From: Magallana angulata | Lineage: Eukaryota > Mollusca > Bivalvia > Ostreida > Ostreidae | Reading direction: 5' to 3' | Assembly (NCBI RefSeq): GCF_025612915.1 | Contig: NC_069116.1 | Span: forward strand, 51,659,590 to 51,723,589 | Length of the DNA stretch: 64,000 nt | Shown: positions 41,756 to 53,416 of the stretch, piece after piece | Position numbering within the stretch: position 1 is the stretch's first letter | How the letters are laid out: each line of letters begins with the position of its first letter | Notes under the pieces: model-generated | Told to the model about the DNA's origin: nothing | Seen by the model: the letters and a program-made list of their open reading frames with translations, nothing else | Databases searched by the model: none | Program-made: the position numbers and the translations under genes

Positions 41756-42342
41756 TCATTTATTTTGTGTTTTGGGTGGACTTTCATTTCTATCTACTGT
41801 GCCCTTGTTTATAATTCTGGCATCTTGAGGAACGAGGTTGGGTATTCCATCCACAATGGGGTACGCTATTCCACTCTCTTCACAGACTAGTTCATTTTTC
41901 TCCTGATCATACCTATTAAAAATGATTATAAAATTAATATTATCTGTTTTATTAAGCTTGATTTCAACATGCAATGTGTATAAATCAAATTAAAAAAGTG
42001 TGCGTTTATAAAATCGAACTTTGAAATTCAAACAAAGGAGGAATTATTTTCCACAGAACTTCCAACACATACATATAAATACATCACGTTGTACAACACA
42101 AAGCTCACAAATTAATTAAGGTGAATAGCTGTGGAATAACTGAACTGGCTGATATATTTTACTAACCTCAAAGGTTTTTTGGAGACTGGACATACAAGCA
42201 CTTCAAGGATAGTTTCGTCAAATGGAGTGTTATAAAAAAGGGAGGTTGAAAATCTTGCAGTTGGAAAATTTATTAAATTCCGTCCTGAATTAAAATGAAA
42301 AATATTATAAGTATGCAAAATCGCACGCAAATGATACAACAA
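41756..42342 (-). CDS. PYURF: PREY (PYURF), mitochondrial Trm112-like protein
   Basis: Two exons are visible, 42177 up to about 42294-42342 and 41756-41912, joined in phase 2. The conserved core reads FDETILEVLVCPVSKKPLR then YDQEKNELVCEESGIAYPI, DGIPNLVPQDARI. Human PREY has FDTSVLEFLVCPLSKKPLRY ... GIAYPIIDGIPNMIPQ, so the assignment is firm. PREY is a Trm112-type zinc-ribbon-like chaperone reported to stabilise mitochondrial SAM-dependent methyltransferases for coenzyme Q synthesis and complex I assembly. The N-terminus is uncertain. An ATG at 42342 opens the frame with basic, hydrophobic residues, as for a targeting peptide. A good acceptor (TTAATTCAG) just before 42294 could instead join an upstream exon I did not find. 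AATAAA overlaps the last codons (41764-41759). Confidence 0.88.
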
Positions 42343-42681
42343 TAAATCATCTTAGATGGCTGGATGGTTGCCATTTACAAACTACATTGATCTCCAAAAG
42401 AAGACGAGCTCCGTAATAAAGTGTATATAGGAAAATGTTCATATTTTAAACCTAAAATAGACAATTTGTTGTCCAACTAGCCTCTTTAATATTTAAAACG
42501 TGTTACAAAGAATATATTCACTATATACAATTTTAACACTTTTAGGCTTCCGTACATTAGAGAAGTTGAATAAAAGTTTAATTTTGGTTATTCAAACATT
42601 ACATATTTATAATAAAATTATGTGTTTTTATAATACCGTGTCCAAGTAAAGTTGATAATCCTCGAAAAATCATTTTTAGCA

Positions 42682-42788
42682 ATGAAACCTAGGAATTATA
42701 GTTATATACATCTAATTCCTGCAATGCTGCTCCTCACTTTACCAATTGCACAATATTTCTGCCTTCTCGAACAGAAGAGTTACAAGAG
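42682..42788 (+). CDS. Candidate first exon encoding a small membrane peptide upstream of POP4
   Basis: ATG at 42682 starts MKPRNYSYIHL, followed by a hydrophobic segment (about residues 9-30) and a basic end, stopping at a GTATGT donor (GT at 42789). If spliced to the acceptor TTTTAG at 44063, the frame would continue for three more codons and end in TGA. This gives a 38-residue single-pass peptide whose stop lies 2 nt before the POP4 ATG (TGA-AA-ATG). This would be a two-frame transcript. The exon, the splice and translation are all inferred. I do not recognise the peptide. It is head-to-head with PREY, about 340 bp apart. Confidence 0.4.
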
Positions 42789-42911
42789 GTATGTAGTTTT
42801 GTCGCTGTTTTCGCAGTAAATAGTTTCTAGCTTTCTGTCTGGAAATAAATCTAACGACAACATTAACATTTGGTTAAGGATCGGAGGTTTGTATGGACAA
42901 TCATTAACTGT

Positions 42912-42954
42912 AGGTCTGTAGCTCCCGGTCTGAAAAAATCGGATGGACGACCTG
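42912..42954. repeat. Dispersed ~43-bp repeat, copy 1
   Basis: AGGTCTGTAGCTCCCGGTCT, a short A-run and ATCGGATGGACGACCTG. The same block, with a longer A-run, occurs at 54349-54394. The ends AGGTC and GACCT are inverted. Confidence 0.8.
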
Positions 42955-42981
42955 TGAGCTACATGTACATCAGCAGCTGAT

Positions 42982-43643
42982 CAGGTCCAGTACAATCTCC
43001 AGATTTAGCTATACAGTTTGAATAAGCTAAATAGCTTTATTAAGCTATTCAGAGTAGCTTCATTTAGCTATTTTGTCATACATTTTTCTTAAATTTGTAA
43101 TTTTATCAGTATGTATAAAAAATCGCACTTTAGTCCAGTGATAGTTTTCAACTTTGAACTGTTCTGAAAACAATGCATGTAAAGAATACTCATCAGTTTG
43201 CGTCTCCTTAAGAGACTTTGCACTAAAAGTTTGGGGGCAACTGATTCATGACCACACAGTTGAAATATAAAGGAGGTCAGTTATGGTAAACAAGATAAAT
43301 TGATTGGTAATAATTTATCACAATGAGAAGAAATCATACTTATCCACGCCTCATTGCACACAAAGTGGTAAACAGTTACCCAAACAATGGAAATATATTT
43401 TTTGCTTATAAGTGTTTAAAAGCTGCAGTGTTAAAACTATCTTTAATTGTGGTCAAGTTTATAATGGTCAATTGTGCAAATATGAGTAGCAAGTTAATTG
43501 CGATTTTTTATTCATTTCTTACAATAAATATTTGCTTCAAAAACTGTACATATATAACTTTATCAAGCTATTTTGAATAGCTTTATATAGCTATATAGCT
43601 TTTTCAAGCTATATAGCTAAATCAAGAGATTGTAATGGACCTG
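42982..43643. mobile_element. MITE with CAGGTCC ends and AGCTAT-rich subterminal repeats
   Basis: The left end CAGGTCCAGTACAATCTCC, then GATTTAGCTATACAG, matches the inverted right end (CTATATAGCTAAATC, then GAGATTGTAATGGACCTG). Inside both ends are runs of TAGCTATT/AAGCTA motifs in both orientations. About 662 bp, no transposase. It lies in the proposed intron between the small exon at 42682 and POP4. The frame at 43323-43580 is inside it and is not a gene. Confidence 0.75.
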
Positions 43644-44075
43644 TACATGTAGAGTGCCACGGTACCCATTGTTAAAAAAACAAAACACTGCAATTTACGG
43701 CGCACATATTTTGGACTAACTTTAAGTTATTTTCACACGAATTCTGTGAAAACATTCAGTACCATTAATAATTTTTTCGGGCAATTTATCAATGATACTA
43801 GTAATAGTGATATCGTCACTTTACTTGCCTCAGATAACATGCTAAGGCCTAACCGACTTCGGAAAAATGAAGTATATTTATTCACGTCGAAAAAGATAGT
43901 CTTCATTTTTACATGTAAACAAACTGCACCACTTCATTTCACGGTGCTGCTGATGGTGTTTAAAAAAATATCAGAGGCAAAGTGAAAGGCAAAGTGAAAT
44001 GATGATATGTATGTAGTAAAATGTCCGAGAAATTTTTTTGATTCAAACATTTGTAAGTTTTAGGTTTCATTGAAA

Positions 44076-45482
44076 ATGTACTCACAACTGGATCCAAAAA
44101 TAACTGATGAGGCAAGAAATTTTGGATTTAAGGTAAAGGAAAATTGTGGAGTTTGGAAAAATATGTTTATTGCCCCTCCCCATCCGTCAATAAACAACTA
44201 TAAAGTTTTGAATGTCTTTATTGCAGGCTGTAAAAGATGATTTTGTTGCAAACTTTTTAAAAGCAACTCTTCCGGAAAAAAGGTTACGTAAAGGGGAGAT
44301 AGAAAATCTTGAATACTTTAAACAAAACCTAGATAACAAGCCTATAAAGAAAAGGAAACTTAAGGAATCCAAAAGAAAGAGTCTTACATCTCGAGAGCGA
44401 AGAAAACTGAAGTTGTTTGACATTCCAAAGGAAGGACATAAGTAATTTTTACATCTTTTGCAATGACTTTGTATAATGAAGTTTACCATATTAAAGTCTC
44501 TATCATATTTGTTTGCTTTGAAATGAGAGAAAGATCAAGTTATTAATTTTTTTTTTCAGATTTGAAACCTATCTACCTATGCATGATCTATGGAAAGAGT
44601 ACATGAAACAAACTTTGGGGTTGACAGATAAGAGCAAGTAAGAGAACAATTTATGATATTGAATATTATATTTTACTTATGTCACCGAATTTCCTAGAGT
44701 GAAAAATGCTTTAATTTATTACACAAGTAATATGAAAATTTTCCATGAATTTCTGGAATATCAAATTCTCTTCCTTAGGGGGTTGATCGTTATAACTTTA
44801 TGAAATGATGGCCTTACCCCACCCCCACGACCCCTTAAGTGACCTTAAGACTTAAAGCCAATAGGTCAGGGACAAATAATGTTTCTATAAATACATTCTA
44901 TATTCCGGTAACCACATTCAAGGACATTGTCTCTGCTCTTCTGACTACTTGGTAGTGTAAAAAAATTGCCCAGGAAAAACTGTTCTATTATTAAAGAATT
45001 TACTTTAAGTTTTTGTATACACTGTATATAAATATATATGTACTGGTATATTTATTTTTAGGCCATTTGATCAGTATAACTGTGAAAGCATCCTTAAAGC
45101 GGACTTTCATGGATGTTTCCTAACAGTTTCCAAGTCCTGTTGTCCATCTTATATTGGTGCTACTGGGATTGTTATCATGGAAACCAAGAATACATTTAAA
45201 TTTATTACCAAACAGGATCAAGTAAAGTGTTAGTAACAGCTGGTATTTTCTTATTTCCTTTTTTATATATATATTCAACTTTATTTCACATTCAACGTGA
45301 CCATATGACCCATGATTTTTAAAAAATGTTTTATTTTACTTCCAGGCATCCCAAAGAAAGGCAGCGTTTTCATGTTTGAAATTGATGGACATTACATCAC
45401 ACTATATGGCAACAATTTCTGTTGTCAGCCAGTTTTAAGATCTACACATAAATTCAAGCCAAAGAAATATGTTGCAATATGA
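44076..45482 (+). CDS. POP4: Ribonuclease P/MRP protein subunit p29
   Basis: Coding exons 44076-44132, 44227-44441, 44560-44637, 45062-45228 and 45346-45482, phases closing, give 217 aa (human 220). POP4/RPP29 is a core protein of RNase P and RNase MRP, which process tRNA 5' ends and pre-rRNA in the nucleus. It binds the RNA through a C-terminal Sm-like barrel. Visible blocks matching the family are the basic stretch KKRKLKESKRKSLTSRERRK, LKLFDIPKEG, YLPMHDLWKEYM, LKADFHGCFLTVSKSCCPSY, GATGIVIMETKNTFKFITK, then CIPKKGSVFMFEIDG. The start is taken at 44076 because upstream in-frame sequence stops at TGA (44071). An acceptor at 44063 suggests a 5' exon. AATAAA occurs at 45488 and 45601. The gene is convergent with KDSR. 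Confidence 0.96.
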
Positions 45483-46605
45483 AAATTAATAAATGTAATC
45501 TCACATTATGGTAGTTCATATCTTACTCCTTTATATGTTCCCTATGAAATATCAATTTAACACCATAAAAAGCTCGTTTTTTCTTAATATGCAAGTATAA
45601 AATAAAATCAAAGAGCCCTTTCAAAATATATTACCTGAACATCACAGTACATAAATGCCATAAATATTTTATTTTGATATAAAATTTATTCATACAAATA
45701 ATACGAAAAATATTTTTTGCAAGTGTGAATACATTGAATGTAAAAGCAAATTAATATACCAGTATTTCAAATACAACTGATAAATGTATAATTTGTTCAT
45801 AAATATATTTAAGGAGGCCGACTTTAGTTTGCATTGCGCATGTTTTTGCGCATCCTAATATAATACAGTTGTTTTATACTTCTTAGTAATTTTTTTCGAT
45901 ATCATTTATAAAATTGAACACAATAAACAAAATACAGATCAAAATATTTAGATTTTTAAAGGAAATTTTTATTTTTAACACGATTTTTACGTTGTGCGGT
46001 AGGGGAGCATTGCCATTGCGCTTTTATGACGTTATGATAAAATAAAGCTTTGTAGGAGTACGTTATAAGAAATAACATAAAAGAAAAAGTAAAAATTGTA
46101 CGCTGTTGAAATTTTATATACAGAATGATGCTATCCTCGAGGATATTTTCCTCATTTTTGGAATGAATCCATTATACCAATCATCATTCGTGATGATCCA
46201 AATATATAGCAACATTTGGTGCATTTTAATATTTTGAGATGGCCCCCACTAAAAACCAGACGGTAGAATTTTGTGTTTTTTACAAATAAGGTAGGAAATG
46301 ATATTACTTATCATATATAACAATTTGAGAAAAAAAGCTATTGTAGTATTTTTTAAAACTGCTATGATGTGCGGAAAATGACAGTTTCCTATACATTCCT
46401 ACAGTAAATGTACCTCTATTTTGAGATGGTCCCTTAAAAGAACCAGACGGTCGATTTTCATGAACCTTCGCATATAAACTAGAGTTGGTTTAAATTACAT
46501 ATGGTTAAAAAATAAAGAGTTTTGCTATTGTAGTTTTTTTGCCAAAAAACCCAAATCGGCCTCCTTAAATTGTTTTAAAAAAAACCATTAGATACATATG
46601 AAATC
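45483..46605. other. Convergent 3' region of POP4 and KDSR
   Basis: Two thirds of this 1.1 kb is the TTAA-flanked element described separately. No gene lies between the two stop codons. Confidence 0.7.
45813..46564. mobile_element. TTAA-flanked MITE, piggyBac-like
   Basis: The ends are GGAGGCCGACTTTAG and its inverted partner CAAATCGGCCTCC. Both sides carry TTAA (45809-45812 and 46565-46568), the target duplication typical of piggyBac-type transposases. 752 bp, with no transposase. Inside are two imperfect direct repeats starting TTTTGAGATGG (about 46232 and 46420), each with ACCAGACGGT. The element ends 38 bp from the KDSR stop codon, so it probably forms most of the KDSR 3' UTR. Confidence 0.8.
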
Positions 46606-49600
46606 TTATGATGTCTTGGGTTTTGCATGCTTCTCTTCTTTACACTTTTTTATAATTCGGTCAAAATGTAACAAATAAAACTGACAAATAAAGCGGAACA
46701 GTCCCATAGTGAATATCTAAAACGAAAAAAAGAAATGTTCTTTAATATAAAGGAACAGTAGTGCAAGTCAATTAAATTAGCTGACAATATCTGTGGAATA
46801 TGTGCGACAAGCTACAAAACTATAGAGAACTTGTCTTCAACTTAGTTTTGCAAGGATGACTTTGAACTCATTATTCAGTCATTGGAAGACTGGAATAGAA
46901 TTCAGCAGTAATCTTTATCTTGGAAAACGACAGATTTCTATCAAAGTAAAACTTGGTATCTAAATACCCCATTGCCTGTAAGGTTTGCTTGCTTGTTAAG
47001 CAAAATTACTTCCTAACCTATTGTTTAATGCATAAATTAATGTCTTTGTTTTAATACATGAAAATGAAATGGAATGATAAATACCTGCTGAAGTAAATCC
47101 AAAACGGACGTTGCAGGGGACATCCCGCTTGATAAGTTGCAAAGCAACCAGCCATCCATACCAACGTAACTCAAAAATTTCCCATTCTGCAAATCAGTGA
47201 TTAAGATAAATGAGATATAATCATCATCAATTCATACATTAACAGAAAATAACAAAACATGGCATTTAGGCAGTACATGTTAATATGAAGATATACAACC
47301 TGAAAACAGCCAGTCTTATACATGTACATCATGAAATAGATGCACTGTACAACATGAATTTTTTTTTAACAGTTATTTGCCAGTAACTGGTACAGGATTA
47401 CTGGATAACTGTTTTATTAAGATATTATTTACTAGTAATGATGGACTCCAATTGTATACATGTACTTACCACAGCATCCTTGAAAACTGACTTGGCAACA
47501 TCACTGGGAGAAAACAGTCCTACTGTATCTGATATGAGCAGTGTTTCCCTGGGCTAAGACAGAATTAATTATTAAAAATTATGTTGCTAGGAAGTCTGGA
47601 TTTTTAAAAATAAATACATGTGCTCTTTAAATCTATGTTTAAAAATATACATAGAGAGAGAGTGAGAGAAGAAAGGAGAGAGAGATGCAACTTTCAACTC
47701 GTACAATAATTATATACAATCTGCATGTGGAAATTTATTTAAATCCTTGAAAGGTAGCAAACCCTATATTTGCACGCTGTATCTGTGGAAAAAAAATTAA
47801 ATAGACAATAGAGTACCAACCTTAGATTTATTCTCCTCTGCTAGACCAGGAGTGTCTGTGTCAGGTGGAAATGCCATGGTAACATAAATATTGTATGGTT
47901 TTACCTGCAATAACAATGTATAGTGAAGTAGAGAATCATAGGGAAGTCTTATCTTCCAATTAACAATGAAGTATCTTTCATAGTGAACTAAGAGAGTAAG
48001 ATTTCTTTTAAATATAATATCACTGTAAGAAGGTGAGTCTAGCTCATTGTACTACACTAGCAAATTCATCAAGTACCTCCATTTGAAGGGACTCTGCGAA
48101 TCCCCTGAGAGCAAATTTTGAGGCTGAGTAGGCGGTGTAGCCAAACACGCCCACTTGTCCCGCCTGGGATGAGATGAAAACTATTCTTCCTCCATTGTTG
48201 TCCTTCATCCCTTTTAAGGCAGCCTTGGTGACATTGACACCTCCGAGAAAATTCAAATCCATCATGCGCTGAGATATAGATTAGATAATAGGTAAAATTT
48301 TGGAAACTATCAAAATAGACTTTAAGTTATCATATTTATCATTCTTTGATATAGACAAATTTAATATTAATAGTTTGTTGATTTATTAAATTTTGAAATA
48401 AATGTAATGGTGTGTATATGCATGAAATTCAAAAGATTAAATAAGCAATAACTTGTAAGATGCATTTAGACTGAATATCAATAAAATAAATGAGTTTTTT
48501 TTAAAAATAAAGACCTGAAATTGCTCAGATGAAGTGTCTTCAAAATTTCCAGCCACTGCACTGCCTGCATTGTTAATTAGAATTGTAACTGGTCCCAGAT
48601 TGTTTTCAGCCTGTAAAATGAAAAAAAAAATAAATAAAGAATAATAAATGGACATAATCTATCAAAGGTATCATGATGCTAAATTGCTTAGTCAGCTTTA
48701 TTCAAATCGGCTTTTTTTTTTTTCGAATAGTTCAATTACAAACTACCTAAATGTTTATATAGTATCACTCCAATTTACCTTTTTAACAGCTTCTTTAACC
48801 ATTTCTGCACTTCTTGTTATGTCCACAGATGTTGAAAAAACCTTCTAGAAAAGTTGAACATATTTGTAAGTTAAACCAAGGATGGCAGTGTTAGAGAGCA
48901 ATGTTGACAATATTGGTGCATTTTGCACAGTCCTGAATCTGACCAGGATTGTAGAACAACAATTTTGCAATGCAATATAAAATAGGACATCATAAAGTTA
49001 TCACTGATGAAAGGATCCATATCATACAGAGTATAAAAAGAAAGACAGTGTATCATTTATATACGGTATTTGCATTAGAAACAGACAGGAAAAAAATAAA
49101 TGTTACTTATTAATGGATGAATTTAAACTACCATAAAAGCATGTCATTTTGTAATCACTTGGATACTAATACAATTAGAAACGTGTTGTGACCCTTAGAC
49201 ATGAATGCCCCATCTAATGTGTACATATGAATTGCAATATTAAGGGGCGGACCTTCATTTTTTGCACAAGAAAAATAGGAAATAGTGAAGTCAAGGTAAA
49301 AAAGGGTCTGATCATTGTAAAATACATGTACCAGGTATGTCAATGTGGAATTGCTCTCAGTACTTTGCATCTTTGAAGAAAGATCAGAAAATTTTGAACA
49401 GTTCAATACATGTACATACTCTTGTATGAAGTTAGAAATCTTGAGTAGTTTCTTGAAAACTGAGATAAAAATGATATAGTGAGTTACTTTGAGCACCAGT
49501 GATAAACTAATGAAAATAATCATCAGTTCAGGTCTTTGTGAACAACTGCCTGAAAAGCATCCTTGGGATAAGATAGCCAGATACCATTAGAAATATAGAC

Positions 49601-51656
49601 TTGTGGAGCAGGATGAAATGAAAACCGAAGACCTAAGGAACGAGAAACATGACAAACTTTTAGAGTATAACCAACAAGGACAGCAAAGATATGGAACAGA
49701 AAAGAAAAGCTAGCATAGAGTGTTAACATCAGACTTAAAGAAAGTTTGCAAAACCTGTGAAGAGGCAAAAACAATCACACAAGACAAAGGGAGATTGAAA
49801 GCCAATGGAGTCGTCATATGTCCTCCATGGGATGCAGTGAATTAAGCCAAGTATTTGCAAGTAAGTAAGTTTATCAATTAATTTGGCTTTTATCAATAAT
49901 TATTGGGTCTCTGAAGTTGTCTACTTACAGGTAACTGGACTCACCTGAGCATCTTTATCTTTTATGTGACTTTCTATTTCTTCTTTTGCATCTTCTAGTT
50001 TTTTCTGTAAAATATAATATATATTTTGTAAATATCATGATACAGTAACATGGTTATAGTGATGTTCTGGGGACCTTTGAATTTACTTCACTATATGCAT
50101 AATTTGATATATCTGTAAAATCAATTCCAATTAATGTTGGCCAAATGATTTCAATCCTCACTCCTATATAAATGTGATCAAATTGCTGTTTTATCATAAC
50201 CATGATAACTTTGCCTTGATCACCAAATATTTAACGGATATCCATTGAATGTAAAAACATAATGCTTCAAAGCAAATTACTTCATTCCTGGCCATGATAG
50301 TGACATTAGCTCCATTTTTAACCGCCTCAATAGCAAGGGCTTTACCAATACCACTAGATCCACCTGTTACCTGAAAAAAAAAATTAATAAGCATCATATC
50401 ATGAAAGGCCACACATAAACTCATGCGAATATCACGATTTCCTGATACACAGAATAATAAAAACATGCCATGATTTTATCAACTGATCAATCATGGTTAC
50501 ACTTTATCAAATTTATACAACAAACCTCCCTAGGCAAGATATTCGTAATGAAATGGAGAGACTGTAGAGAAAGATATATAGGTAATGACCATTCATAAAC
50601 ACTTCAAATCTTTCAAAAATTATCAACCACTTTATCGATGCTAATCTAAATCTTTAAGTATTTTGAATCCTTCTTCTTCCGATATGGAGTTGACCTCAAT
50701 AATTGAGTGATTAATAATGATTCCAGTGGGTTTAACCAGGGACGTATATACTATGTTATATACATATCTCTGGTTTAACATTTGTAAAATTTGTTTAATA
50801 GCGAGCGCAGCTCGCCGGTGCGCAGCGCCGGCGAGCGAAGCGAGCTCTAAGAACCAGTGTGCACGGGAAAAAGAACGAGCTAAACCTACAGTTCATCAAA
50901 CAAAATTTTTTGTCTACGTCCCATAATGCTCTCTAATGTTTTCACCCGTGGTGCTATGCCAAAAATGGCCGACTTTTAACTCGTAATTTACAGTGACTCA
51001 AAGTTTATAGACACGTTTTGAGTACCGCATATGCTATGGCGAGACTCAAAAGAGTTGTTACATGCTTCCATACCTCCGTATTGAGTCGAGAAACGTAAAC
51101 AAAGACGAACAAAGTCATGGATGACGTCACAGTGCACTCGCGCTATATTTCCCGCGATAAATTTAGAGATGGATCAAACATCTGGCCCTGGGGCCATAAA
51201 ACTTAGACGAGCTCACTTTTGATCTCAGTCTCACTTTTCCACTATATGTTTCTTTTGTAAAAGTGAGACCTAGATCAAAAGTAAGCTCATCTAAGTTTTA
51301 TGGCCCCGGGGCCTGTAATGCGTGTACTAGCTATTCCAGAATAGACTGCGATACCTGCCTCATTGACGGATGATTTGTTTTTAATTTTTTTTAATATAGA
51401 GATTTTATGTATATATATATTAGCAAGTGCCATACTTTACTGTCATAACGATCCATTTTTAAGCTAATTGTGCATGCATGAGTAGGGAGGAAATAAACAA
51501 TAGGACATTTTGAAATAAATAAAAAGGAATAAAATGAAAAAATAAACAGTTAAAAAATTATGTAGATATTGCATATAGTCAGACTATTAAATTTAAAAGT
51601 GGGAAATTACACACCTACAAACAGGTACCGGGCGCTCTCTCTCTCTCTCTCTGGCT

Positions 51657-51690
<34 letters not shown>

Positions 51691-52060
51691 GGGAAGGGGG
51701 TTGCGCTGTATGTATCATAACCATTAAAATTAGTACATTTGGCATACTTATTGTAGAGCAATACCCTCAAAAATTATTTGACGTTCGTTGATACCTAAAT
51801 AAAACTATAAGTTGACAATGATGCAAGGTATGTGTAATTCTTGCTGCGCTCGCCATAACGTTAGCACCGTAAAACATATTACAGGATGCTTTCTCTTTTA
51901 AAAACTGTTAAAACTATTCACAAGTACAAGTTTGCTGTGTCGGAATAATGAAACTTACCAATACATGAGCTCCTTTTAGCTTTATTTCCTTTGCCGATAG
52001 AAGTTTTGATAATGCAAATAAAATTATTAAAATCAACAAAATTCCACAATAAATCAACAT
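46606..52060 (-). CDS. KDSR: 3-ketodihydrosphingosine reductase
   Basis: Ten exons give 328 aa (human 332): 51959-52060, 50281-50370, 49945-50004, 48779-48844, 48515-48610, 48077-48268, 47821-47904, 47470-47553, 47085-47186 and 46606-46716. All are GT-AG and every exon length is a multiple of three, so all introns are phase 0. KDSR reduces 3-ketodihydrosphingosine to dihydrosphingosine with NADPH on the cytosolic face of the ER, the second step of sphingolipid synthesis. The sequence shows an N-terminal membrane anchor ([16 protein letters not shown]), TGGSSGIG at 36-43, NNAG at 119-122, and the catalytic SSQAGQ and YSASK with Y185 and K189. It also shows the family block [15 protein letters not shown] and the C-terminal hydrophobic [13 protein letters not shown] with a lysine-rich end. 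An in-frame ATG at 52111 would add 17 residues. I prefer 52060 because it aligns with the human start. Confidence 0.97.
49507..49872 (+). mobile_element. Decayed 3' end of a LINE in KDSR intron 3
   Basis: On the strand opposite to KDSR, fragments resemble the C-terminal region of LINE reverse transcriptases. One frame reads [12 protein letters not shown], then PDTI and LWSRMK, followed later by [12 protein letters not shown]. The frames are interrupted by stops and internally shortened, so this is a dead 5'-truncated copy. It ends in repeated AAGT units (about 49858-49870), as LINE tails of the RTE or CR1 type often do. Family assignment is tentative. Confidence 0.55.
50740..50925. repeat. 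Short element with GC-rich palindromic core in KDSR intron 1
   Basis: It begins GGGACGTATATAC and ends GTCTACGTCCC, a short imperfect inverted repeat. The core around 50802-50848 is a GC-rich palindromic block (GAGCGCAGCTCGCCGG ... CCGGCGAGCGAAGCGAGCTC) that contrasts with the AT-rich intron. The open frame through it is not a gene. Confidence 0.5.
51184..51312. repeat. Foldback with 55-bp arms in KDSR intron 1
   Basis: Left arm 51184-51238 (GGCCCTGGGGCCATAAAACT ... CAGTCTCACTTTT), right arm 51258-51312 its reverse complement with about four mismatches, and a 19-bp loop. The ends GGCCCTGGGGCC and GGCCCCGGGGCC are themselves palindromic. Confidence 0.9.
51634..51690. repeat. Interrupted (CT)n microsatellite
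   Basis: CT repeats interrupted once by GGCTCTCGCTCG, in KDSR intron 1. Confidence 0.9.
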
Positions 52061-53416
52061 CTTTAACAGTAACTGAGTAAGTTCGGTCCGTCGCTTGAGT
52101 ATACCGGACACACTATGACGACACTATTGTACAAACCCACGCGTAGAACAAGAAATTCCGAATGATAAGTTCTAAGTTTTAAAATATGTGTGTATTTCCT
52201 TAAAAGTTCACAGCTCTTTGGTACCCTTTTTAGTAGTGAATCAAAATATGCAGGGTGTTGAAACTACAGTCCACTGACTGCATGTACGGTTCTTATCTAC
52301 ATATTAGGATCCAGCGAGCGGCTGCGTGGATCGTTAGGGTGAATTTGGATGGTAAATTTGCATCGTTTTTAAAAGTTACGAATTTGAGCCGGTAACGTCT
52401 CTGCTTGCCCCAACATGAAATTATACACAATATATATCTTAGTATATAATACTTAGCTATATAAAATGATACTGAAAAGCGCTTAGAACTTCACCCACCC
52501 CTTTTCCGAAAAAAAAAATTGGAGCTGAAAATATATATAGGCGGGATGGGTGGGTAGCGGTTATCTGCACATTTCCTAGGTTGCAGATTCACCTGAATAT
52601 CATTTATGACATGTTTACAACACTGTGCAATAGTTGTAAGGTTTTTGATTGTAATATCGTCACTACAGCTATACAAAAGGAATAGGTAATCTTCTATTCA
52701 TTTTTTTTGGGGGGGGGGGGGGAGGGGTATCTTAAAGGTGATGTTAGTGGGGTTTTTTGCGCATGTTTTAATACAACATTTGTACTGTTTTCCTTAAATG
52801 ATTGCCAACGATGTTCAAATTTCAAGGATTGATTTCGTACAGCATGTCACACCTGTGGTGTCCACACGCGGGTTTTTGGTTTTTATTCGGGAGACACGCG
52901 ATCTACTCTTTAGACAGGGATAGTGACGTACATCGTACAGCCCCCTCCTCTGTCGCTGGTCTGTGATCACCAAATACACAGGTATAGTTTGATAAAAGTA
53001 AAAAAAAAAAAATAGATACTCATATTCAAAATAATTGCTTATGTTCTTTTTATCACTAAGAAAAAAAATATATTACGTAGTTTGAAAAAATTCTGGTATT
53101 TCAACGTTATTGCACTATAGTCAAATCTTATACATATTTTTAACAGTAAAAAAAAATAGAAGCACTTACAAAGAGAATTTTAATTTGCGATTTATAAAAT
53201 TTACTATTGCATTTTCTATAAAATCACAATATTAAATAAAAATATGCTTGAGATCCTGTTGGAAAGTTTCAGGTTCATCTGTCACAAAAATAAATGCTAG
53301 AAATATAAATACAAAATTCACAATACAACAAATTTTGTATTTACCACAATAGAATCAAATTTCACAATTTTAGATAGTATTTCTCATTATTTGAACAGTT
53401 TCAGGACCGCGCCATT
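52061..53416. promoter_or_regulatory. Intergenic region between divergent KDSR and the basic secreted protein gene
   Basis: About 1.35 kb with both start codons pointing outward. A G-run lies at 52710-52728. I see no gene and no clear core promoter element. The KDSR 5' UTR should occupy the first part. Confidence 0.4.

Noticed and set aside
43323-43985. Frames between the small exon and POP4
   Set aside because: They lie mostly in or next to the AGCTAT-rich MITE and show chance composition. No domains or splice partners.
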